A stretch of 5,230 nt of DNA, taken from assembly GCA_031262895.1 (NCBI GenBank), contig JAISGW010000006.1:1-5230 (forward strand). Direction: 5' to 3'. The translations under genes were made by a program, and so were the position numbers. Below the pieces are notes generated by a model, which had not been told where the DNA came from, ran no database searches, and saw only the letters and a program-made list of their open reading frames with translations. Shown one piece after another: positions 1-5,230 of this stretch; position 1 is the first letter of the stretch; each line of letters opens with the position of its first letter. The stretch is from Tannerella sp. GTDB lineage: Bacteria; Bacteroidota; Bacteroidia; Bacteroidales; Tannerellaceae.

Positions 1-959
1 CCTCCTTACTGGAGCAAAATTATCCGCAGTATGAAGTCATCGTCATTAACGACGGCTCCACCGACGAAAGCGAGGACGTGTTGAATCGTTTCCGGCAGAA
101 GTATCCCAACCTCTACCACACCTTCATCCCGCAGGAATCGAAGTACCTGAGCAGGCGCAAACTTTCACTCACGCTGGGCATCAAGGCCGCACAATATGAG
201 CATCTGCTATTCATCGAAGCCAATTGCCGACCATTGACGGCTGACTGGATCAGCACGATGGTACGTCATTATGACGATGCCACGCAAATTGTAGTGGGTT
301 ACTGCGCCTATACGACGGAAAAGAATTTTTTCCACAAACTGGTTGCCTACGACAACCTGATGACAGGCCTCCAATATCTGTCTTCCGCTTTGGTTGGCCA
401 TCCTTTCAGCGGCAATGGCCGCAATCTTTCTTATCGCAAGTCGCTTTTCTTTGCCCGCAAAGGGTACAGTCATTCCCTTACCCTGCACGCAGGCGACGAC
501 GACCTCTTCGTCAACGAGGCGGCCACGCCCGACAACACCAAAGTGGAATACGCAGCAGAGGGCATTACCGAAATGGCGCCCATCGAATACTTTGCCGTTT
601 GGAAAGAAGGAAAGGTATCTCGCGCCGCTACCCGCAGCCATTACAAGGGTCGGCAAAGATATTTCTATCGCTTCGACGCCATCAGCTGCATTGGCTTTTC
701 CCTGAGCGTGATTGCGGCCATAGCGGCGGGCGTCTGCTTGGATAATCCTGTCACCGCGGCAGTAGCCTTCCTTTTATATTGCGGCCTGTACATTATCAAG
801 GCGCGCGTGGTGAAACACGCCTCAATATTGCTGAAACAAAAGGCTTTTTCGTTTCTGTTACCCTTCCTGGAGGCCGCACGTCTCTTTATGGGTGCCTACG
901 TAATCGTTTATCGCGCTTTCCGGGGCAAACGGGATTATACCTTTACGACGAATTATTAA
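1..959 (+). CDS. Family 2 glycosyltransferase, membrane-associated (5' partial)
   Basis: Partial gene: the open frame enters from the left edge (first whole codon at base 3) and ends at TAA 957-959, giving 318 visible residues. The GTG at base 78 is not the true start, because clear GT2 sequence precedes it: YEVIVINDGSTDES, the usual nucleotide-sugar binding strand (first D of DGSTD is window residue 17). A downstream motif GRNLSYRKS and then GDDDLFVN (aspartates near 165-167) match the acceptor and catalytic-base region of bacterial GT2 enzymes. The usual DxD metal site position reads E-A-N (residues 72-74). Three hydrophobic stretches follow at about 226-246, 249-266 and 281-305, suggesting a cytoplasmic catalytic domain held on the inner membrane by its C-terminus. 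By family it would transfer a sugar from an activated donor during envelope or surface polysaccharide synthesis; substrate unknown. About 50 N-terminal residues are probably missing. Family assignment is firm, specific role open. Confidence 0.9.
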   Translation, partial: SLLEQNYPQYEVIVINDGSTDESEDVLNRFRQKYPNLYHTFIPQESKYLSRRKLSLTLGIKAAQYEHLLFIEANCRPLTADWISTMVRHYDDATQIVVGYCAYTTEKNFFHKLVAYDNLMTGLQYLSSALVGHPFSGNGRNLSYRKSLFFARKGYSHSLTLHAGDDDLFVNEAATPDNTKVEYAAEGITEMAPIEYFAVWKEGKVSRAATRSHYKGRQRYFYRFDAISCIGFSLSVIAAIAAGVCLDNPVTAAVAFLLYCGLYIIKARVVKHASILLKQKAFSFLLPFLEAARLFMGAYVIVYRAFRGKRDYTFTTNY

Positions 960-968
960 CACATTCTT

Positions 969-999
969 AACGTACGTTGTATACTTAAGGCTTGCGCAA
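969..999. repeat. Cluster of short palindromes upstream of the 1063 gene
   Basis: Four perfect palindromes lie almost end to end: AACGTACGTT (969-978), GTATAC (979-984), CTTAAG (984-989) and TTGCGCAA (992-999). The last covers the proposed -33 element of the promoter for the 1063 gene, so a dimeric regulator could bind here. Short palindromes also occur by chance, and no known operator is recognised, so any function is inference. Confidence 0.3.
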
Positions 1000-1022
1000 T
1001 ACGTTTTTTGTACATACTTTTG
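992..1022 (+). promoter_or_regulatory. Bacteroidota-type promoter for the small protein gene
   Basis: TACTTTTG at 1015-1022 is an exact match to the Bacteroidota -7 consensus TAnnTTTG. A TTG at 992-994 lies 20 bases upstream, within the usual 19-21 base spacing for the -33 element. Transcription would start a few bases after 1022, leaving a leader of about 30-35 bases before the ATG at 1063. No Shine-Dalgarno sequence is seen before that ATG, which is normal in this phylum. Confidence 0.65.
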
Positions 1023-1062
1023 GGGAACCAATTAAGTAAACCATCAATAAACCGAAAGCGTT

Positions 1063-1359
1063 ATGAAAGTAGCATTATTAATGAGGAGTAAAAAGTCGCC
1101 CAAACAAGAACAAGACGCGCAGCGGGCAATTGTCTTCGACGTAGAAAAAGACAAGGTCGTAGGCGTAGAGAACGAAAAAGTCGAAGCTAAAGACCTGCTT
1201 TCTCTCAGCTCTTGGGCCATCGCCAAGAAAATCCAAGAGATATTCACGCCAAACATAGATGAACGACACCGCCAATACCTGCGTATGCAAGGCATACAGG
1301 TAAGAAGCTACGACGAACTGGAAGACAACGAGTTGTTTCAGACCTTCATCTTCGGCTAA
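1063..1359 (+). CDS. Small conserved-looking protein, possibly NifX/NifB-like fold
   Basis: A 98-residue soluble protein with no signal peptide or membrane helix, rich in Lys and Glu. I do not firmly recognise it. It opens with a short strand (MKVALLMRS), then a second strand and turn (IVFDVEKDKVVGVENEKV), a helix (around residues 48-60, AIAKKIQE) and a final helix-strand (QYLRMQGIQVRSYDE). This order resembles the dinitrogenase iron-molybdenum cofactor (NifX/NifB C-terminal) domain, where a similar strand, a hairpin ending in a 'DVEDGK'-like turn and a 'LKAAGIKVY'-like end occur. The resemblance is weak: the conserved Gly and His region of that family is missing and there is no cysteine. It has its own promoter (992-1022) and terminator (1381-1415), so it appears to be a monocistronic gene rather than a chance frame. 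The ATG at 1063 is the only sensible start; the next Met, at 1081, would remove the first strand. Confidence 0.75.
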   Translation: MKVALLMRSKKSPKQEQDAQRAIVFDVEKDKVVGVENEKVEAKDLLSLSSWAIAKKIQEIFTPNIDERHRQYLRMQGIQVRSYDELEDNELFQTFIFG

Positions 1360-1380
1360 AAGTAACATCCCAGCTCCATC

Positions 1381-1415
1381 AAGGCCGCCATTCTCTAACA
1401 GATGGCGGCCTTTTT
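1381..1415 (+). terminator. Intrinsic terminator after the small protein gene
   Basis: A perfect 11-bp GC-rich stem is formed by AAGGCCGCCAT (1381-1391) and ATGGCGGCCTT (1402-1412) with a 10-base loop, followed by a T run (1411-1415, then ATT). It sits 22 bases after the TAA of the 1063 gene. On the minus strand no T tract follows the stem, so it should work only in the + direction. It separates the small gene from ppiD. Confidence 0.9.
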
Positions 1416-1461
1416 ATTGCATCTGCGTGTAAACAGAAGTGCTGCAGGAATTATTTCGGTG

Positions 1462-1494
1462 AAAGATAGGAAAAACGCTTTTTTTCCTATCTTT
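1462..1494. repeat. Perfect 14-bp inverted repeat over the ppiD promoter
   Basis: Arms AAAGATAGGAAAAA (1462-1475) and TTTTTCCTATCTTT (1481-1494) are exact reverse complements around a 5-base centre, CGCTT. The right arm covers seven of the eight bases of the -7 element TATCTTTG. The stem is A/T rich and no T tract follows, so it does not look like a terminator. It may be an operator for a dimeric regulator or a cruciform or RNA hairpin near the transcription start. The repeat is directly visible; its function is inferred. Confidence 0.85.
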
Positions 1495-1495
1495 G
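1488..1495 (+). promoter_or_regulatory. -7 promoter element of ppiD
   Basis: TATCTTTG matches the Bacteroidota -7 consensus TAnnTTTG exactly. Transcription would begin near 1500, giving an A/T-rich leader of about 35-40 bases (TTAAAAATAACATAAAC and onward), typical of well-translated genes in this phylum that lack a Shine-Dalgarno site. No TTG or TTTG is found 19-21 bases upstream; that region is inside the left arm of the inverted repeat. A weak -33 could mean the promoter depends on an activator. Confidence 0.6.
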
Positions 1496-1538
1496 TGCCC
1501 TTAAAAATAACATAAACTTTTAAAACAGATAGAGATAA

Positions 1539-3686
1539 ATGGCTACGCTTGAAAGAATCAGAAGCAGAGCGGGATTACTCGTTACGATTGTGGGTTTGGC
1601 ATTGCTCGCTTTTATCATTGGCGATTTCTTAAGGTCAGGTTCCACCTTTTGGAGAGAACACAAAGATAAGGTTGTCGCCGTTGACGGCCAATCTTTAAAA
1701 TATCAGGAGTTTCAAAAACGGGTGGACGAAATGAGCGAAGTGTATAAAATGCAGATGGGGCAAGCCAGCCTCTCTGATGAATACATGACCCAAATCCGAC
1801 AAAGCGTGTATGAGGGCTTCATTCAGGAGACGCTGTTAAATGAAGAAATGAAACGCTTAGGCATGGAAGTCGGTTCCCAAGAGCTTTTCGACTTGGTACA
1901 AGGCGAAAACATCTCGCCGGTACTTCTCCAAAATCCTATGTTCCGCAACCCGCAAACGGGTACCTTTGACAAAGCCGCGCTTTTGAATTTTCTCAAAGCC
2001 ATAGACGACAACAACATTGCTGCCGCTCCTACAGAACAGGCCAGCCAACTTTTACAGTACAAAAATGTTTGGCTGTTCTGGGAGAAGCGCATCAAACTCG
2101 AAAGGGAACAAGAAAAATATACCGGGCTGCTGGGCAAGGCCATTGCGGCCAATAAGTTGGACGCTCAGGACGCATACAACGCTTCCTCAGAAAGTGCCGA
2201 CATTGCCTATACCTCACAAGCCTTCCGCAACATTCCCGACTCGGCCGTACAAGTTAGCCAAGCCGAGATAGAGAAGTTGTACAACGAACGGAAAGTGCTC
2301 TTCCCGCAACCCGAATCGAAAGTCATCACCTATTTGGCAAAAAGCATCGTCCCCAGCAAAGCAGACTATGCCGCCGCTCAAGCTGACATAGACGCATTGA
2401 AACCCGAACTGGCCAAGACGAACGACGTGAAGGATTTTGTGGCAGAGAACTCGGAAGTAGGCTACATTGACGCTTTCTTTGCAGCCAGCAATTTTGATCC
2501 TGACATGAAACAGTTTGCCACCACGGCCGCCGTAGGTGACATCTATGGGCCTGCCTTTGACAAGGCCGACAACAAATATCGCATGTTCCGCTTAGTAGAT
2601 AAGACCATGGCACCCGACTCCGTCTTCGTTTCGCACATCATGCTAATAGACGGCCAGAACGGGAAAGAACCCTCTGAGGCCGACAGCTTGATGAACGTCC
2701 TGAAGAAAGGCGGCGACTTTGCCCAATTGGCTGCCCGTTATTCGGTAGACCAGAATTCCTCCAAGAAAGGCGGCGAAATCGGCTGGCTGACTGAAGGCGT
2801 GGCTGTCAACGCTGCAGATGTAGGCTTTAAAAATGCCATCTTCTCTGCCCCACTGAACCAAGTAGTGAAATACAATTCCGGCCAGGCGACCCATCTTATT
2901 AAGGTGACCAAGCGCACCGCCAATATCCCCAAATATAAAATTGCCGACATAGAAAAGACGGTCAATCCCAGCTCAAAGACGTATAACAATCTCTATAATG
3001 CGATGAACCAGTTCATCGCTAAAAACAAGACGGTTCAGGCCATGGATACGGCTGCACAAGCTGCCGGTTATATCTTATACAAGAACACCAGCGTAACAGA
3101 AGACAACCAGAACGTCGGCTCTATTCCCGGTTCACGGGAAGTAGTACGATGGGCCTTCGACCACAGCAAAGGCGACCAGTCTGAAATCTTCGATTGCGGG
3201 AGCAAATACTTTGTAGCTGCCTTCCATGAAGGCTCCCTGCGTAAAGGTTATCGCTCGCTCGAATCCTTGGAACCGATGCTGAAGTCCGAATTGGCCGCTC
3301 GCTTGAAAGGACAAAAGTTGGCGGAAGAGTTAAAGGGCAAGAACCTGAACTCGCTGCAAGCTTATGCCAAAGCCATGAGTTCGGAAGTCGATTCCGTCAA
3401 ATTCATCACCTTCTCAACGCCCCGTATCACCGGCATTGGGATAGAACCCAAACTGAATGCAGAAATCTATCTGGCAAAAGACGGGCAATTGAGCGCCCCC
3501 ATAGCCGGCAACAATGCCGTATACGTCTTCCAAGTGACTTCGAAGACCCAGAGCAAGGCACCTTTCAACGCAGTCCAACAAGCGAAGACGATGGATGCGG
3601 CTTCTGTTTACCGTTACGGCTATATGGCCTTGCAAGCGCTGCAGAACCACGCCGACATCACCGACAACCGAATCCGCTTCTATTGA
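1539..3686 (+). CDS. ppiD: Membrane-anchored parvulin-type peptidyl-prolyl isomerase (PpiD/SurA-like)
   Basis: A 715-residue protein, close to the length I expect for Bacteroidota PpiD-like proteins and longer than E. coli PpiD (about 620). A short cytoplasmic head with Arg residues (MATLERIRSRAG) precedes one membrane helix at about 12-31, so the bulk lies in the periplasm. Residues about 40-200 form the helical SurA-N-like chaperone region. A full parvulin domain spans about 360-457: it begins FVSHIML (His366), has the FAQLAARYS helix, the KKGGEIGWL glycine motif, and ends with ATHLIKVTK (His452). Three further regions (about 275-356, 533-566 and 639-670) repeat the end of this pattern without the glycine motif. 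By family it helps newly exported outer-membrane and periplasmic proteins fold, catalysing cis-trans change at prolines. The ATG at 1539 follows an A-rich leader with no strong Shine-Dalgarno; it is right because the anchor begins just after it. The gene overlaps rlmN by one base. Confidence 0.93.
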   Translation: MATLERIRSRAGLLVTIVGLALLAFIIGDFLRSGSTFWREHKDKVVAVDGQSLKYQEFQKRVDEMSEVYKMQMGQASLSDEYMTQIRQSVYEGFIQETLLNEEMKRLGMEVGSQELFDLVQGENISPVLLQNPMFRNPQTGTFDKAALLNFLKAIDDNNIAAAPTEQASQLLQYKNVWLFWEKRIKLEREQEKYTGLLGKAIAANKLDAQDAYNASSESADIAYTSQAFRNIPDSAVQVSQAEIEKLYNERKVLFPQPESKVITYLAKSIVPSKADYAAAQADIDALKPELAKTNDVKDFVAENSEVGYIDAFFAASNFDPDMKQFATTAAVGDIYGPAFDKADNKYRMFRLVDKTMAPDSVFVSHIMLIDGQNGKEPSEADSLMNVLKKGGDFAQLAARYSVDQNSSKKGGEIGWLTEGVAVNAADVGFKNAIFSAPLNQVVKYNSGQATHLIKVTKRTANIPKYKIADIEKTVNPSSKTYNNLYNAMNQFIAKNKTVQAMDTAAQAAGYILYKNTSVTEDNQNVGSIPGSREVVRWAFDHSKGDQSEIFDCGSKYFVAAFHEGSLRKGYRSLESLEPMLKSELAARLKGQKLAEELKGKNLNSLQAYAKAMSSEVDSVKFITFSTPRITGIGIEPKLNAEIYLAKDGQLSAPIAGNNAVYVFQVTSKTQSKAPFNAVQQAKTMDAASVYRYGYMALQALQNHADITDNRIRFY

Positions 3687-4705
3687 TGGGCGAGAACATC
3701 AAACGCAAACTGGCAGGCATGACTTTGGAGGAGCTTGTGGAAGTAGCCTCCGAAGCAGGCCTGCCTTCGTATGCGGCCAAGCAGATGGCCGACTGGTTGT
3801 ATAAGAAGCGGGTCTCCGACATCAACGCCATGACCAACCTGCCGGCCGTCAAACGCAGCTGGTTAGCCAAGCATTATGAAATAGGTCGCACAGCGCCGAA
3901 CGCCTCCCAAAGTTCGGCTGACGGGACCATCAAATACAGCTTTCCCGCCAAGGGAGGGCACATAGAAACCGTATTCATCCCTTCCGAAGAACGGAACACC
4001 CTTTGCGTCTCTTCGCAGGTAGGCTGCAAAATGAGTTGCGTCTTCTGCATGACCGGGCGGAACGGCTTTACCGCCGACCTCTCCTCGGCCGACATCATGA
4101 ACCAAATCCTATCCGTACCCGAATCGGAAAGCTTGACAAACATCGTCTTCATGGGAATGGGCGAGCCTTTCGACAACACCGGCGAAGTACTCAAAGCCTT
4201 GGATATTCTGACTGCTTCTTACGGTTTTGCCTGGAGTCCGAAACGTATCACCGTTTCAACCATTGGGGCAAAGGGCCTGAAACGTTTCCTGGACGAGAGC
4301 AGTTGCCATTTAGCAGTCAGCCTGCATGCGACGAACCCGGTCGAACGTTTTCAGCTCCTTCCTGCCGAAAAGGCTTTCCCCATGGAAAAGACACTTTCCC
4401 TCATTCGCCAATACGATTTCAGCCATCAAAGGCGTGTTTCTTTTGAATACATTCTTTTCAGAGGAATAAACGACAGCCCCCAACAAGCCATCGCGCTGTC
4501 TTCACTCCTGAAAGGCATCCCCTGCCGCGTTAACCTCATTCATTACCACAGCATTCCCGATACACCATTAGAAGGCACCGACACCGTGCACATGGAACGC
4601 TTCCGTGACATCTTGAACGACCGCGGCGTGATAAGCACCATACGCAGTTCCAGAGGCGAAGATATTTTTGCCGCCTGCGGTATGCTCTCTTCTTCAAAAA
4701 AATAA
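3686..4705 (+). CDS. rlmN: Dual-specificity rRNA/tRNA adenine-C2 methyltransferase RlmN
   Basis: A 339-residue radical SAM enzyme, within the normal size range. By family it methylates C2 of A2503 in 23S rRNA and A37 in some tRNAs, in the cytoplasm, using S-adenosylmethionine and a [4Fe-4S] cluster. The cluster-binding CxxxCxxC is GCKMSCVFC (Cys114, 118, 121). NTLCVSSQVGC just before it gives Cys107, matching E. coli Cys118. GMGEP (157-161) is the SAM-binding motif. AACGML near the C-terminus gives Cys331, matching the methyl-carrying Cys355 of E. coli. These residues make an active enzyme very likely. An N-terminal helical region (about 1-65) is the RNA-binding accessory domain. ATG at 3686 is chosen; it shares its A with the ppiD stop (TGATG), and TTG at 3683 would add one residue but is a poorer start. 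No Shine-Dalgarno is seen, so translation is probably coupled to ppiD. Confidence 0.97.
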   Translation: MGENIKRKLAGMTLEELVEVASEAGLPSYAAKQMADWLYKKRVSDINAMTNLPAVKRSWLAKHYEIGRTAPNASQSSADGTIKYSFPAKGGHIETVFIPSEERNTLCVSSQVGCKMSCVFCMTGRNGFTADLSSADIMNQILSVPESESLTNIVFMGMGEPFDNTGEVLKALDILTASYGFAWSPKRITVSTIGAKGLKRFLDESSCHLAVSLHATNPVERFQLLPAEKAFPMEKTLSLIRQYDFSHQRRVSFEYILFRGINDSPQQAIALSSLLKGIPCRVNLIHYHSIPDTPLEGTDTVHMERFRDILNDRGVISTIRSSRGEDIFAACGMLSSSKK

Positions 4706-4713
4706 TACTTTTG
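4681..4713 (+). promoter_or_regulatory. Possible promoter for the downstream lipoprotein gene
   Basis: TACTTTTG at 4706-4713 matches TAnnTTTG and begins at the first base after the rlmN stop (TAA 4703-4705). It is the same octamer as the -7 element before the 1063 gene. The only -33 candidate at proper spacing is TATG (4681-4684, 21 bases away), a one-mismatch version of TTTG. No terminator separates rlmN from the next gene, so read-through from ppiD-rlmN is also likely. Confidence 0.45.
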
Positions 4714-4732
4714 CGCGTGTATATTCAAAACA

Positions 4733-4739
4733 AGAAGGA
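4733..4739 (+). promoter_or_regulatory. Shine-Dalgarno site of the lipoprotein gene
   Basis: AGAAGGA ends six bases before the ATG at 4746, a good purine-rich match to the anti-Shine-Dalgarno. This is unlike the other starts in the window, which have none, and it supports 4746 as the true start. Confidence 0.55.
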
Positions 4740-4745
4740 CTGGAC

Positions 4746-5230
4746 ATGAAAACTATAACTTTACCCATTTTGGGAATCTTGATGATATCATTCGGTGTGT
4801 TGGTTTCTTGTCAGGGCAAAGCGCTCGTTTCCCAAGCTACGGGAGCTCCTGACGAGATTGTCGTCTCCATGCCGACCGCTAATTGGAAAGGCGTTGTGGG
4901 TGATGCCATCCGTTCCGATTTGGAATCGGCCGTTCCTTATTTACCCCAGCCGGAACCTTCTTTCCGCATTATGTTCGCCGACCAGGAACGGGGACTGGGA
5001 GCGCTCCACAAAATGGTAAGGAACATTTTTATCCTCCATATTGATCCGCAAAGATACACCCAAGTAGGCCTGCATTATGTGCTTGACGAATGGGCCGACG
5101 GACAGGTTGTTGTGACCATGAATGCTCCCGATACGGCCAGTGTGCTAAAGTACCACCGGGAACATCCTTTGGAACTGACGCGTTTCTTTTCACGCATTGA
5201 AATGTATCGCTCAGCCCAATTGTTGAGTAC
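4746..5230 (+). CDS. DUF4837-like lipoprotein (3' partial)
   Basis: The frame runs from ATG 4746 off the right edge, with 161 residues visible. Residues 1-22 form a lipoprotein signal: MK, a hydrophobic core, then the lipobox LVSC with Cys22 as the lipidated residue. The next residues (QGK) carry no Asp at +2, so sorting to the outer membrane is possible but not shown. The mature part (DEIVVSM..NWKG, PQPEPSFRIMF, LHKMVRNIFILHID, MNAPDTASVLKYHREH) resembles the Bacteroidota DUF4837 family as I remember it: a strand, 'W.G..G.a....l...vp.lpQ.EP.F.i', then 'vRNI.iv.id' and a 'tI.AP....f' segment. The biochemical role of that family is unknown. The gene lies 40 bases after rlmN, with its own possible promoter and a Shine-Dalgarno site. 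An alternative frame from ATG 4795 to 5019 is a shadow of this gene. Confidence 0.8.
   Translation, partial: MKTITLPILGILMISFGVLVSCQGKALVSQATGAPDEIVVSMPTANWKGVVGDAIRSDLESAVPYLPQPEPSFRIMFADQERGLGALHKMVRNIFILHIDPQRYTQVGLHYVLDEWADGQVVVTMNAPDTASVLKYHREHPLELTRFFSRIEMYRSAQLLS

Noticed and set aside
78..80. GTG as the start of the glycosyltransferase
   Set aside because: In-frame GT2 sequence with the DGSTD motif lies upstream of it up to the window edge, so the real start is outside the window.
207..656. 149-codon open frame on the minus strand inside the glycosyltransferase gene
   Set aside because: It lies wholly opposite a well-supported GT2 coding region, has no promoter or recognisable domain, and is explained by the codon pattern of the gene on the other strand.
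1381..1412. Bidirectional terminator
   Set aside because: On the minus strand the bases after the stem are not T rich, and no minus-strand gene ends here.
1462..1494. Second intrinsic terminator at the inverted repeat
   Set aside because: The stem is A/T rich, no T tract follows it on either strand, and it overlaps a promoter element, so an operator or promoter structure fits better.
3683..3685. TTG as the rlmN start
   Set aside because: The ATG directly after it gives the same protein less one residue and is the commoner start codon; no Shine-Dalgarno favours the TTG.
3874..4194. Minus-strand open frame opposite rlmN
   Set aside because: It covers the rlmN catalytic motifs in antisense, has no family resemblance, and overlaps another antisense frame in a different phase; typical shadow.
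4795..5019. 74-codon open frame on the + strand near the right edge
   Set aside because: It overlaps the lipoprotein gene in another phase; that gene has a signal peptide, lipobox, Shine-Dalgarno site and family resemblance.

Overview
The window looks like an ordinary chromosomal segment of a Bacteroidota (Bacteroidales-type) bacterium. The evidence is: a Bacteroidota-style glycosyltransferase; a roughly 715-residue PpiD/SurA-like foldase; a lipoprotein resembling the DUF4837 family; promoter elements of the Bacteroidota form (TAnnTTTG at -7, TTG/TTTG near -33); and little use of Shine-Dalgarno sites. All genes read left to right. I cannot fix genus or species from sequence alone.

Layout. 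(1) 1-959: the 3' part of a family 2 glycosyltransferase with C-terminal membrane helices; its start lies before the window. (2) 960-1062: a short gap with several small palindromes and a good Bacteroidota promoter. (3) 1063-1359: a 98-residue protein of unknown function, possibly a divergent NifX/NifB-like fold, closed by a strong intrinsic terminator (1381-1415). (4) 1416-1538: the ppiD leader, where a perfect 14-bp inverted repeat overlaps the -7 promoter element. (5) 1539-3686: the membrane-anchored parvulin-type peptidyl-prolyl isomerase. (6) 3686-4705: rlmN, whose ATG overlaps the ppiD stop codon by one base (TGATG), so the two genes are probably cotranscribed and translationally coupled. 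(7) From 4746 past the right edge: a DUF4837-like lipoprotein, preceded by a -7-like element directly after the rlmN stop and by an unusually good Shine-Dalgarno sequence.

How the genes relate. The glycosyltransferase and the small protein look like separate transcription units. ppiD, rlmN and perhaps the lipoprotein gene form a second unit, joining envelope protein folding, 23S rRNA/tRNA methylation and an envelope lipoprotein. Nothing suggests a mobile element, phage, CRISPR array, RNA gene or defence system, and I do not see a clearly new biological system. The points most worth a second look are the inverted repeat over the ppiD promoter, the unassigned small protein with its own promoter and terminator, and the four parvulin-like modules in PpiD.
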